From Parabacteroides sp. (GTDB lineage: Bacteria > Bacteroidota > Bacteroidia > Bacteroidales > Tannerellaceae), in NCBI GenBank assembly GCA_020026285.1, contig JAHHQS010000025.1:1-34233 (forward strand): a stretch of DNA of 34,233 nucleotides, in the 5' to 3' direction. The position numbers were made by a program, and so were the translations under genes. Shown piece after piece: positions 7,702-15,622 of the stretch. Position 1 is the first letter of the stretch; the number at the start of each line of letters is the position of its first letter. The notes under the pieces were generated by a model, which saw only the letters and a list, made by a program, of their open reading frames with translations, was not told the origin of the DNA and searched no databases.

Positions 7702-9030
7702 ATGAACTCAATTTTAATTATAGACGATGAGCCTACTATACGCATGTTGCTAAGTAGAATTTTGGAATTGGAAGGTTATGAAGTTTTCCAAGCTAAAGAC
7801 AGAGCGACAGGTATGGAGATGTTAAGAAGACATGATGTACAAGTTATTTTGTGCGATGTCTTTCTTCCTGATGGAAATGGTGTGACTATGATTGCAGAAC
7901 TTCAGAGTCTTTCTCCTAAATCAAAAATTATTCTGTTGACAGCTCATGGTAATATTCAAGATGGAGTACAGGCTATAAAAAATGGAGCTTTCGATTATAT
8001 TGTAAAAGGGGATGATAACCGAAAAATCATTCCTTTGGTTAGTCGTGCCATGGATGAGGTTGAAAAAGAGTCTGAAATTAAAGCTGAAGCAGTTTCTAGT
8101 GAAGTCGGTTTTTCTTCGATTGTTGGAAAATCAGCTTGTTTGCAGAATATAATTCAGATGGCGAAGAAAGTTGCCGTAACCGATGTTTGTGTTCTGTTAA
8201 CCGGTGAGACGGGAACAGGTAAAGAGGTCTTTGCAAAAGCAATTCATAATACTAGTTTACGGAAAGACAAGCCTTTTGTTGCAATCAATTGTTCTGCATT
8301 TAGTAAGGAATTATTGGAAAGCGAACTGTTTGGTCATAAGGCTGGTGCTTTTACGGGGGCGTTGAAAGATAAGAAAGGACTGTTTGAGGTTGCAGATGGA
8401 GGAACAATCTTTTTAGATGAAATTGGTGAGATGGAATATTGTTTGCAAGCCAAGTTGTTGCGTGCACTCGAAGCCAAGGAATTTATCAAGATAGGTGATA
8501 CGAAAAGTACCAAAGTGGATGTTCGTATTATTGCTGCAACAAACAGAGATTTAAAGAAAGAAATAGAGAACAAACAGTTTAGAGAGGATCTTTATTTCCG
8601 GCTTTCCGTCTTTCAAATACAATTACCTCCACTTCGTGATCGAAAGGGTGATGTTAAGCTGATTGCGGAGCATTTTGTTAATACTTTGTCTTCTAAAGTT
8701 CAACGAAAAGGTATTAGTATCGAACCGGAATGTTTCAAAGTGATGGATGCTTATTCCTGGCCGGGAAATATTCGTGAACTGAAGAATGTTATAGAACGGG
8801 CACTCATTGTATGTAATAATGAGATTACTCCTGATGATCTGCCTGTCGAGATTCGCTTGAATAATAATATCTCTTCAACCGATGATAGTTTTGATCTGGC
8901 CACTGTTGAGCGTAATCATATTGCTAAGATATTAGAATATACCAAGGGAAATAAAACAGAAACAGCTAGATTATTAAAGATAGGACTTGCTACTCTTTAT
9001 AGAAAAATTGAGACCTATAAGATAAACTGA
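7702..9030 (+). CDS. NtrC-family sigma54-dependent response regulator, candidate regulator of the kdp and trkH operons
   Basis: 442-aa DNA-binding response regulator. Receiver domain 1-120 has the acidic pair in IIDDEP and phospho-acceptor D52 in LCDVFLPDGNG. The AAA+ domain (about 140-370) has Walker A GETGTGKE (168-175), the intact sigma54-contact loop GAFTGA (215-220), and Walker B GGTIFLDEIGE. The C-terminal Fis-type helix-turn-helix (about 400-442) reads NKTETARLLKIGLATLYRKI. All residues needed for sigma54 activation are present. Its place immediately upstream of kdp, with no kdpE in the cluster, suggests that it does the job of KdpE. Candidate binding palindromes lie at 9568-9582 and 15769-15783. 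The likely partner is the kinase at 18588. Regulation by it is inferred; the protein family is certain. Confidence 0.93.
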   Translation: MNSILIIDDEPTIRMLLSRILELEGYEVFQAKDRATGMEMLRRHDVQVILCDVFLPDGNGVTMIAELQSLSPKSKIILLTAHGNIQDGVQAIKNGAFDYIVKGDDNRKIIPLVSRAMDEVEKESEIKAEAVSSEVGFSSIVGKSACLQNIIQMAKKVAVTDVCVLLTGETGTGKEVFAKAIHNTSLRKDKPFVAINCSAFSKELLESELFGHKAGAFTGALKDKKGLFEVADGGTIFLDEIGEMEYCLQAKLLRALEAKEFIKIGDTKSTKVDVRIIAATNRDLKKEIENKQFREDLYFRLSVFQIQLPPLRDRKGDVKLIAEHFVNTLSSKVQRKGISIEPECFKVMDAYSWPGNIRELKNVIERALIVCNNEITPDDLPVEIRLNNNISSTDDSFDLATVERNHIAKILEYTKGNKTETARLLKIGLATLYRKIETYKIN

Positions 9031-9546
9031 TCTGATGCTAAGAGGTATACTGGAATATTTTCTCTAAAAGGGTGTTGCCGATTTAGTTTATAATGAAGGC
9101 TGAAATGAAATTTTTTTCATTATTCGTTTTGGCCATTTTGAATATAAAATGAAAAATGAGAATAATACTTTCTGATAAGTAGCCTCTGGGTAGTATGTTC
9201 TTATGAGTATCAGTCAACCCGCTCATAAAACACCAAAGAGGCTATAATAATAATTCAATTAACGATATAATCCTCTTATAATAAAATATGGAAGATGTTC
9301 AAGGTTTGAAGAATTTCTCTATAAGGTGTTTTTCAAATCTAAGGGCTTTATGTACCTGCCTTACAGAAAATATATTTATACATTTTCATAGCGCTTAAAG
9401 AAACTTTTGTCAACCTTTGGATAGGTTAGTTCTGATTCCTTTCGTTTTTCTATCCATGAGTCATGTCAGTATGGTTCTGGTTCTGAATATTTCTATTTTA
9501 GGAATCCCTCCTTTTAATAATAAAATCTGATTTCCAATTTCAATTT
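9031..9546. other. Gene-poor interval between the response regulator and the kdp control region
   Basis: About 515 bp without a convincing gene. It holds a pseudoknot-capable fold (9179-9245, listed separately), a 7-bp complementary pair GATTCCT (9434-9440) and AGGAATC (9500-9506), and one 36-codon frame (9288-9398) that I do not consider coding. No good terminator for the regulator gene is visible; the only nearby hairpin (9104-9121) is entirely A/T-rich in its stem. This length of non-coding DNA is unusual here, since most other intergenic gaps are 100-300 bp. Confidence 0.5.
9179..9245 (+). ncRNA. Possible structured RNA element with a pseudoknot
   Basis: TAGCCTCT (9180-9187) pairs with AGAGGCTA (9237-9244) and encloses a hairpin TTATGAG (9201-9207)/CTCATAA (9222-9228). 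The hairpin loop carries ACCC (9217-9220), which can pair with GGGT (9188-9191) just inside the outer stem, forming a pseudoknot. Every helix is perfect. I do not recognise a known riboswitch or sRNA class. The orientation is assumed from the flanking genes; the complementary strand would fold similarly. No clear promoter is seen. The first strong terminator-like hairpin downstream on this strand is at 9564-9592. Confidence 0.35.
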
Positions 9547-9563
9547 AACTCAAAATAATAGTG

Positions 9564-9592
9564 GGTCTTCTCAAAATGAGAAGACCTTTTTT
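9564..9592 (+). terminator. Perfect hairpin plus T run; may be a terminator as well as an operator
   Basis: Arms GGTCTTCTCA (9564-9573) and TGAGAAGACC (9577-9586) are perfectly complementary with a 3-nt AAA loop, followed by seven T. It looks like an intrinsic terminator, yet its core is the palindrome shared with the trkH promoter, where there is no T run of this kind. It could end a transcript coming from the 9031-9546 interval. Confidence 0.45.
9568..9582. promoter_or_regulatory. Palindromic enhancer-type operator upstream of kdp
   Basis: TTCTCAAAATGAGAA, identical to the site at 15769-15783. Its centre (9575) is exactly 100 bp before the G of the -12 element of the sigma54-like promoter (9675). 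A degenerate copy, AACTCAAAATAATAG (9547-9561), starts 21 bp further upstream. The geometry is that of an upstream activating site for an NtrC-type regulator, such as the one encoded at 7702-9030. Confidence 0.65.
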
Positions 9593-9661
9593 TATCTGAT
9601 CTTTATTTTAATTCATTTTATATGTCTGAATATCAATATTGTAAATAAGAGTCGTCACTGG

Positions 9662-9677
9662 TGGCATGGCTTTTGTC
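9662..9677 (+). promoter_or_regulatory. Sigma54-like promoter of the kdp operon
   Basis: TGGCATG (9662-9668), four bases, TTGTC (9673-9677). This follows TGGCACG-N4-TTGCW, with the G of GG at 9663 and the G of the -12 element at 9675 correctly 12 bp apart. The -12 dinucleotide is GT instead of GC. Transcription would start near 9687, about 45 nt before the first small gene. Confidence 0.65.
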
Positions 9678-9730
9678 TAACGATTGGTGAGACAATAATA
9701 ATGAATTGTAAAACTAAAAAATATAAAGAA

Positions 9731-9829
9731 ATGGAATTATTCAGTGTAGGATTCCTGGTTTGTGTACTACTTGGACTAGGATGTTTTTGGTTGTTTATGA
9801 AATGTATAGATTGGTTTGAAAACATTTAA
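9731..9829 (+). CDS. 32-aa single-helix membrane peptide heading the kdp operon
   Basis: ATG 9731 to TAA 9827-9829 encodes a 32-residue peptide: MELFSVGFLVCVLLGLGCFW, then LFMKCIDWFENI. It is one hydrophobic helix with a polar, slightly charged C-terminal end. It lies between the sigma54-like promoter and kdpF, 18 bp before kdpF, so it must be on the kdp transcript if that promoter is used. It differs from KdpF, which is encoded next. I do not recognise it. It could be an additional small subunit or regulator of the KdpFABC pump, or a leader peptide that affects translation. Confidence 0.6.
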   Translation: MELFSVGFLVCVLLGLGCFWLFMKCIDWFENI

Positions 9830-9847
9830 AAAGGAAAGGGTTTGAAA

Positions 9848-9928
9848 ATGTATACAGCATTATTTATTATCGGTTTGATTATGTTTGGTTATCTGATGTA
9901 TGTATTGGTAAAACCAGAGAGATTTTAA
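9848..9928 (+). CDS. kdpF: KdpF, small subunit of the potassium-transporting ATPase
   Basis: ATG 9848 to TAA 9926-9928 encodes 26 residues: MYTALFIIGLIMFGYLMYVL followed by VKPERF. The layout (a single helix with GY-L-x-Y-x-L near its end, then a short tail with acidic and aromatic residues ending in Phe) matches KdpF, which packs against KdpA and stabilises the complex. It precedes kdpA by 12 bp. Confidence 0.85.
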   Translation: MYTALFIIGLIMFGYLMYVLVKPERF

Positions 9929-9940
9929 AAAGTTGGTATT

Positions 9941-11647
9941 ATGAATACAGAAATTTTAGGTGTAATAGCTCAGATTGTATTATTGATAGTTCTGAGTTAT
10001 CCTTTAGGAAAATATATAGCAAAGGTTTATAGAGGTAGTAAAGTATGGAGTGATTTTATGAAGCCTGTAGAAAAATGGATCTTCAGACTTTCAGGGATTA
10101 ATCCAGACGAAGAAATGAATTGGAAACAATTCTTGAGAGCTTTATTGGTTGTCAATGCTTTTTGGTTCATTTGGGGTATTGTCCTTTTAGTTATTCAAGG
10201 TTATTTGCCTCTAAACCCGGATGGAAATATAGGACAGACTGCACATCAGGCTTTCAATACTTGTATCTCTTTTATGGTTAACTGTAATGAACAGCACTAT
10301 AGTGGAGAAACAAATATGACGTACTTCACTCAATTATTTGTAATTATGTTGTTCCAGTTTATAACTGCAGCAACAGGTATGGCAGCCATGGCTGGAATTA
10401 TGAAAGCCTTAGGTGAAAAGACAACAAAGACTATTGGTAATTTCTGGAAATATATGGTATTGAGCTGTACTCGTATTCTTCTTCCTATGGCTTTGGTCGT
10501 TGGTTTTATTCTTATTACTCAGGGAACACCGATGGGATTTGATGGAAAAATGGAACTTACAACTTTGGAGGGGCAGACTCAGATGGTTTCTCAAGGACCT
10601 GCAGCAGCGATTGTTCCTATCAAACAATTGGGTACAAATGGTGGCGGTTACTTTGGTGTAAACTCTTCTCATCCATTAGAAAATCCGACGTATCTTTCTA
10701 ATATGGTAGAATGTTGGTCTATTCTAATAATACCAATGGCAATGGTTTTTGCTTTTGGCTTTTATGTTAAGCGTAAGAAGTTAGGTTATTCTATTTATAC
10801 TGTTATGTTAATAGCCTTCCTGATAGGTGTTGTTATCAATGTCTCTCAGGAAATGGGTGGAAATCCTAGAATTGACGCTATGGGAATTACTCAGGAAAAT
10901 GGGGCAATGGAAGGAAAGGAAGTCCGTTTAGGTGCAGGAGCAACAGGATTATGGAGTATTGTAACAACTGTTACTTCTAATGGGTCAGTAAACGGTATGC
11001 ACGATTCAACTATGCCTTTGTCTGGTATGATGGAAATGCTGAATATGCAGATCAATACTTGGTTTGGTGGTGTTGGTGTTGGCTGGATGAACTACTTTAC
11101 GTTTATTATCATTGCCGTATTTATCAGTGGATTGATGGTTGGACGAACTCCTGAATTCTTATGTCATAAAGTAGAAGCGCGTGAAATGAAGATAGCTTCT
11201 ATTGTTGCTCTTCTTCATCCGTTTGTGATTTTAGTCGGAACAGCTCTGGCTGCGTATTTATATGTTCATGCTCCGGCCTTTGTAGAAAGTGAAGGTGGTT
11301 GGTTGAATAATCCGGGATTTCATGGTTTAAGTGAAATGCTTTATGAGTTTACATCAGTTGCGGCAAACAATGGCTCTGGTTTTGAGGGTCTGGGTGATAA
11401 TACCTGGTTCTGGAATGTTTCCTGTGGAATCGTTTTGATATTAAGCCGTTTCATTCCAATTGTTGGTCAGGTTGCTATTGCTGGTTTACTTGCTCAAAAG
11501 AAATATATACCTGAAGGTGCAGGAACGTTGAAGACAGATAACATGACATTCGGCTTTATGACTTTCGCTGTCATTGTAATTGTAGCTGCATTGGCTTTCT
11601 TCCCTGTACAGGCTTTAAGTACAATTGCTGAACATTTCAGCTTATAA
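9941..11647 (+). CDS. kdpA: KdpA, potassium-binding and channel subunit of the Kdp ATPase
   Basis: 568-aa inner-membrane protein of the potassium-transporter superfamily, with the expected ten or so helices and a length near the family norm (about 560). The selectivity-filter loops can be located: MVNCNEQHYSGE (about 105-127), GTNGGGYFGVNSSHPLENPT (about 230-250) and ANNGSGFEGLGDN (near 475-487). They hold K+ in a high-affinity site, from which it passes to KdpB through an internal tunnel. It sits in the order kdpF-kdpA-kdpB-kdpC, all closely spaced. Expression is probably driven from the sigma54-like promoter at 9662. Confidence 0.97.
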   Translation: MNTEILGVIAQIVLLIVLSYPLGKYIAKVYRGSKVWSDFMKPVEKWIFRLSGINPDEEMNWKQFLRALLVVNAFWFIWGIVLLVIQGYLPLNPDGNIGQTAHQAFNTCISFMVNCNEQHYSGETNMTYFTQLFVIMLFQFITAATGMAAMAGIMKALGEKTTKTIGNFWKYMVLSCTRILLPMALVVGFILITQGTPMGFDGKMELTTLEGQTQMVSQGPAAAIVPIKQLGTNGGGYFGVNSSHPLENPTYLSNMVECWSILIIPMAMVFAFGFYVKRKKLGYSIYTVMLIAFLIGVVINVSQEMGGNPRIDAMGITQENGAMEGKEVRLGAGATGLWSIVTTVTSNGSVNGMHDSTMPLSGMMEMLNMQINTWFGGVGVGWMNYFTFIIIAVFISGLMVGRTPEFLCHKVEAREMKIASIVALLHPFVILVGTALAAYLYVHAPAFVESEGGWLNNPGFHGLSEMLYEFTSVAANNGSGFEGLGDNTWFWNVSCGIVLILSRFIPIVGQVAIAGLLAQKKYIPEGAGTLKTDNMTFGFMTFAVIVIVAALAFFPVQALSTIAEHFSL

Positions 11648-11683
11648 ATCTAACATATAAAGGACAAGAATAAAGATTTTAAT

Positions 11684-13717
11684 ATGAAAACGAATCAAAA
11701 TACTTCTCTGTTTCAGAAAGATCAGGTTATGGAAAGTCTGAAACAGTCGTTTGTAAAATTAAATCCTAAAATCATGATCAAGAATCCGATCATGTTTACG
11801 GTAGAAGTTTCTACTTTGTTTATGTTACTTGTAACTGTTTATTCTGCTACAAATACATCTCAAGGTTCATTTGTATATAATTTGTGGGTTTTTGTCATTC
11901 TTTTCTTGACATTATTGTTTGCTAATTTTGCTGAAGCTATTGCTGAAGCTCGTGGTAAGGCTCAGGCTGACAGCTTGCGTAAGACTCGTGAAGAAACCCC
12001 GGCCAAGTTATTTGTAAAAGGCAAGATTCAGATGGTAAACAGTTCACAGTTGAAAAAAGGAGATATCTTCGATTGTGAAGCCGGGGATGTGATTCCTGCT
12101 GATGGAGAGATTGTTGAAGGTCTTGCTTCTATCGACGAAAGTGCTATTACCGGTGAATCTGCTCCGGTGATCCGTGAAGCAGGAGGTGATAAAAGTTCTG
12201 TAACTGGTGGAACAAAGGTTTTGTCAGATCATATCAGAGTGATTGTAACAACACAACCGGGCGAAAGTTTTCTTGACAAGATGATTGCTTTGGTGGAAGG
12301 TTCGAGCAGACAGAAAACACCTAATGAAATAGCGTTGACGATTCTGTTGGCAGTATTTACGTTAGTATTTTTAGTTGTTTGTATTACATTGAAACCGATC
12401 GCTGATTATTCGAATACAGTTATTTCAATTGCTGCATTCATTTCATTGTTTGTTTGTTTGATTCCTACAACTATAGGTGGTCTGCTTTCTGCCATCGGTA
12501 TTGCCGGTATGGACCGTGCTTTGCGTGCAAATGTTATTACTAAATCAGGAAAGGCAGTAGAAACTGCTGGAGATATTGATACATTATTATTAGATAAGAC
12601 TGGAACTATCACAATTGGTAACCGTAAAGCTACTGAATTCTATCCGGTAGAAGGGGTTGACAGACGTTCTTTCATCGAAGCTTGTTTACTTTCTTCTGTA
12701 TCCGATGATACTCCTGAAGGAAAATCTATCATCGAATTGGGTAGGGAACAGGGAATACGTATGAGAAGTCTGAAAACTGAAGGAAGTCACATGATTAAAT
12801 TTACGGCAGAGACTAAATGTTCTGGTATCGATTTAAGTGACGGAACACAGATTCGTAAAGGTGCTTATGATGCAATTCGTGCTATCGCTTTGGAAGCAGG
12901 AAATCTTTTCCCGAAAGAAACGGAAGAAATCATTCAGAGAATATCTGGAAACGGAGGAACGCCTTTAGTGGTTTGTGTAAACAGGAATATTGCCGGAGTA
13001 ATTGAATTACAGGATATAATTAAGCCTGGAATTGAAGAACGTTTTGAACGTTTACGTAAGATGGGAGTAAAGACCGTTATGGTAACAGGGGATAATCCTC
13101 TGACAGCAAAATACATTGCAGAAAAAGCTGGAGTGGATGATTTTATTGCAGAGGCTAAGCCTGAAGATAAAATGAATTATATCAAAAAAGAACAGGCTGC
13201 AGGTAAATTGGTTGCTATGATGGGTGATGGAACAAATGATGCTCCGGCTTTGGCTCAGGCTAATGTGGGTGTTGCCATGAATAGTGGAACTCAGGCTGCT
13301 AAAGAAGCCGGTAATATGGTAGACTTAGATAATGATCCAACGAAATTGATTGAGATTGTGGAGATTGGTAAGCAGTTATTAATGACTCGCGGTACATTGA
13401 CTACATTCTCTATTGCGAATGATGTAGCTAAATATTTCGCTATTATTCCTGCTTTGTTCATGCTTTCTGTTCCTGAGCTTGGCGCTTTAAATATTATGCA
13501 CCTTCATAGTCCGGAAAGTGCAATTCTTTCAGCTATCATCTTCAATGCAATTATTATTCCTATTCTGATTCCGTTGGCATTGAAAGGTGTTTCATACAAA
13601 CCAATTGGAGCGAGTGCGTTACTTCGTCGTAACTTGTTGATTTATGGAGTTGGTGGTATCATTGCTCCGTTTGTGGGAATCAAACTGATTGATTTATTAG
13701 TAGGACTGTTCTTTTAA
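11684..13717 (+). CDS. kdpB: KdpB, P-type ATPase subunit of the Kdp pump
   Basis: 677-aa P-type ATPase, normal length for KdpB. Visible motifs are the actuator TGES at 156-159 (S159 corresponds to the Ser phosphorylated to inhibit E. coli KdpB), the phosphorylation motif DKTGT with D304, nucleotide-domain signatures around KGAYDAIRA, and the hinge MMGDGTNDAPALAQANVGVA (about 512-530). Hydrolysis of ATP drives K+ through the KdpA-KdpB tunnel. The gene follows kdpA after 36 bp and precedes kdpC by 25 bp. Confidence 0.97.
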   Translation: MKTNQNTSLFQKDQVMESLKQSFVKLNPKIMIKNPIMFTVEVSTLFMLLVTVYSATNTSQGSFVYNLWVFVILFLTLLFANFAEAIAEARGKAQADSLRKTREETPAKLFVKGKIQMVNSSQLKKGDIFDCEAGDVIPADGEIVEGLASIDESAITGESAPVIREAGGDKSSVTGGTKVLSDHIRVIVTTQPGESFLDKMIALVEGSSRQKTPNEIALTILLAVFTLVFLVVCITLKPIADYSNTVISIAAFISLFVCLIPTTIGGLLSAIGIAGMDRALRANVITKSGKAVETAGDIDTLLLDKTGTITIGNRKATEFYPVEGVDRRSFIEACLLSSVSDDTPEGKSIIELGREQGIRMRSLKTEGSHMIKFTAETKCSGIDLSDGTQIRKGAYDAIRAIALEAGNLFPKETEEIIQRISGNGGTPLVVCVNRNIAGVIELQDIIKPGIEERFERLRKMGVKTVMVTGDNPLTAKYIAEKAGVDDFIAEAKPEDKMNYIKKEQAAGKLVAMMGDGTNDAPALAQANVGVAMNSGTQAAKEAGNMVDLDNDPTKLIEIVEIGKQLLMTRGTLTTFSIANDVAKYFAIIPALFMLSVPELGALNIMHLHSPESAILSAIIFNAIIIPILIPLALKGVSYKPIGASALLRRNLLIYGVGGIIAPFVGIKLIDLLVGLFF

Positions 13718-13742
13718 TCATTGACTGTAAAATAAAATAGGT

Positions 13743-14324
13743 ATGAAAAATTTAATGAAATCCATTCGTCTGACATTAGTGTTTTGTGCATTCTTTTCAG
13801 TGTTCTATATATTAATTCTTTGGGTATTTGCTCAGTTTGCTGCTCCTGGTAAGGGAGGTAATGTAGAAACGGTAGTTCTTAATGGCAAAGTAGTTGGTGC
13901 CGCCAATGTAGGACAAATGTTTACTAAGGATATTTATTTCTGGGGACGTCCTTCTTGTGCCGGCGACGGTTATGATGCTACAAGTTCTGCCGGAAGTAAT
14001 AAAGGTGCAACTAATGAAGAATATTTGGCCGAAGTGAAAGCTCGTATTGATACATTCCTTGTTCATCATCCTTATTTGAAACGTGAACAGGTCCCTGCAG
14101 AAATGGTAACGGCCAGTGCTTCCGGTTTGGATCCTAATATCACTCCTGAATGTGCATACGTACAAGTGAAGCGAGTTGCCAAAGCTCGTAACATTAGTGA
14201 GGAATCTGTGAAGGCTATCGTTGACAAAATGATTGAGAAGCCTTTATTGGGACTTTTCGGACCTGAAAAGATTAATGTGCTGAAATTGAATGTGGCATTA
14301 GAAGCTGGTTCGAACGATAAATAA
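13743..14324 (+). CDS. kdpC: KdpC, periplasmic-facing subunit of the Kdp ATPase
   Basis: 193-aa protein with one N-terminal transmembrane helix (about 8-32) and an extracytoplasmic domain. KdpC hallmarks are seen: FWGRPSCAGDGYDATSSAGS followed by NKGATN (about 61-87), SASGLDPNITPECAYVQVKR (about 124-143) and a C-terminal GLFGPEKINVLKLNVALE. It completes the kdpFABC set. Length and motifs are typical. Confidence 0.96.
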   Translation: MKNLMKSIRLTLVFCAFFSVFYILILWVFAQFAAPGKGGNVETVVLNGKVVGAANVGQMFTKDIYFWGRPSCAGDGYDATSSAGSNKGATNEEYLAEVKARIDTFLVHHPYLKREQVPAEMVTASASGLDPNITPECAYVQVKRVAKARNISEESVKAIVDKMIEKPLLGLFGPEKINVLKLNVALEAGSNDK

Positions 14325-14354
14325 ACATTATAAGACTTATTTTTAATTTATAAT

Positions 14355-15059
14355 ATGTATAAAAAAACATACTTGAAGGCTGCCATTCTTTTGGTGGCAG
14401 CAATCGTTATACCTTTCAGATCCTTGGCAAAAGACGGATTCTCAGTACATGGAAAAGCTGATTTTGTATCAGACTATGTATGGCGTGGAGCATATCAAAG
14501 TTCCGGAGTATCAGTTCAGCCATCATTGACTTTAGGTTATGCAGGAATTAGCCTGAATGTTTGGGGAAATCAAAGTGTTACCAAAGAAGCCAAGGAATTT
14601 GATATCAATTTAGGATATAGTATCAACAATTTTTCTGTTATGGTTTCTGATTATTGGTGGTCTGGAGTTGATCGTTCTTATGGAGATTACAAAAATGACC
14701 ATTTCTTTGAAGTCTCTTTAGGATATTGTTTTGGAGAAAAGTTCCCGCTGACTCTTACTTGGGGTACGATGTTTGCCGGTGGTGATAAGAATGAAGAAGG
14801 AGATTTACAAGGTTCAACTTATATAACGGCTTCTTACCCGATATCATTGCCATTAGAAATAACATTGACTCCAGCAGTTGGATTTACTCCTTGGAAAGGA
14901 ATGTATCATGATAAAGCCGCTTTTACAGATTTGTCATTAAAAGCCAGTAAGGATATAAAAATTACAGAAAGTTTTAATATTCCGATATTCTTACAGGTAA
15001 TAGCAGCTCCAGTTTATGACCGTACATATCTTATAGCTGGTATAAGTATCGGATTCTGA
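14355..15059 (+). CDS. Outer-membrane beta-barrel protein co-located with kdp (TorF-like putative porin)
   Basis: 234-aa secreted protein. A signal peptide (about 1-25, ending FRSLAKDG) is followed by a mature part that begins FSVHGKADFVSDYVWRGAYQ, the pattern of the TP0733/TorF family of putative porins, and continues with alternating-hydrophobicity, aromatic-rich strands. It ends GISIGF, with the terminal Phe typical of proteins inserted by the BAM machinery. About 30 bp separate it from kdpC, so it is very probably part of the kdp transcript. A role in letting K+ reach the periplasm during limitation is attractive but inferred. A hairpin between this gene and the convergent lipoprotein gene probably ends both transcripts. 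Confidence 0.75.
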   Translation: MYKKTYLKAAILLVAAIVIPFRSLAKDGFSVHGKADFVSDYVWRGAYQSSGVSVQPSLTLGYAGISLNVWGNQSVTKEAKEFDINLGYSINNFSVMVSDYWWSGVDRSYGDYKNDHFFEVSLGYCFGEKFPLTLTWGTMFAGGDKNEEGDLQGSTYITASYPISLPLEITLTPAVGFTPWKGMYHDKAAFTDLSLKASKDIKITESFNIPIFLQVIAAPVYDRTYLIAGISIGF

Positions 15060-15074
15060 GAACAGGAGTTTTTT

Positions 15075-15117
15075 ATTGCTGAATTCTGGCAGTCATTAAA
15101 CTGTCGAATTCAGCAAT
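15075..15117. terminator. Bidirectional hairpin between convergent genes
   Basis: Perfect 12-bp arms ATTGCTGAATTC (15075-15086) and GAATTCAGCAAT (15106-15117), with additional CAGT/ACTG pairing inside. The T run is weak on either side, so termination strength is uncertain. Confidence 0.6.
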
Positions 15118-15145
15118 TATCCTTAATAAGGTCTTGTTTGTATAA

Positions 15146-15589
15146 TTATTTCTTTTTCAAGATATATAAATCAGCAAGTTCTCCCTTATTAGGAATACCA
15201 GTACTATCAGTCAAAGTGACAGCATCTTCTAGAATCTTGTAATAAGTTTTTGTACCTGAAGAAGGTGTTATCAGTTCTATCAGATCCTTATTTAGAATAT
15301 GGTAAATTCCATTTGTTTCAATAGGATTATCTGCTTTACTGCCAAGATATTCACTTATTAAGCAATAAGTAGAGTCTTCCCGAATGGTAAGAGTCGTTTT
15401 GATACCTTCACAGTCAGCTGCAGGTAGAGTTCCTTCATAGGTTCCATAAATTGATTTTTCTACTGTTTTAGTAGTAGTTTGAGTAGGAAGATTTTGTTGT
15501 TCAGTCGCAGCTTGTTGCTGTTTGTTTGTACAACCGACTACCATAATTGCACTTGTTACGGCAATTAATCCAAATCTAAAAGTTTTCAT
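15146..15589 (-). CDS. NlpE-like (copper-resistance NlpE N-terminal domain) lipoprotein
   Basis: 147-aa lipoprotein: signal sequence ending MVVGC (lipid Cys at residue 20), a Gln/Thr-rich linker (about 21-45), then one NlpE N-terminal-type domain with the signature YEGTLPAADCEGIKTTLTI. E. coli NlpE has a CxxC (Cys-Ala-Asp-Cys) at this point; here the first Cys is Ala57 and only C60 remains, so a metal-binding or disulfide role of that pair is not possible. E. coli NlpE signals envelope stress to Cpx. A similar role here is unproven, and no Cpx-like pair is nearby. It lies on the opposite strand between the kdp and trkH operons. Confidence 0.75.
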   Translation of the reverse strand: MKTFRFGLIAVTSAIMVVGCTNKQQQAATEQQNLPTQTTTKTVEKSIYGTYEGTLPAADCEGIKTTLTIREDSTYCLISEYLGSKADNPIETNGIYHILNKDLIELITPSSGTKTYYKILEDAVTLTDSTGIPNKGELADLYILKKK

Positions 15590-15614
15590 ATGTCATTTGT
15601 ATTAAAAAAACGCC

Positions 15615-15622
15615 CAAAAGTA
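15615..15622 (-). promoter_or_regulatory. Promoter -7 element for the NlpE-like gene
   Basis: On the minus strand this reads TACTTTTG, matching TAnnTTTG, about 26 bp before the gene start at 15589. No convincing -33 element is seen at the usual distance. Confidence 0.45.

Noticed and set aside
9104..9121. AATGAAA/TTTCATT hairpin after the response regulator gene as its terminator
   Set aside because: The stem has a single G-C pair, so it is too weak to call a terminator.
9288..9398. 36-codon open frame in the gene-poor interval before kdp
   Set aside because: No ribosome site or promoter tied to it, composition looks random (Cys/Phe/Ile scattered, no signal or helix), and such a length is expected by chance in AT-rich DNA.
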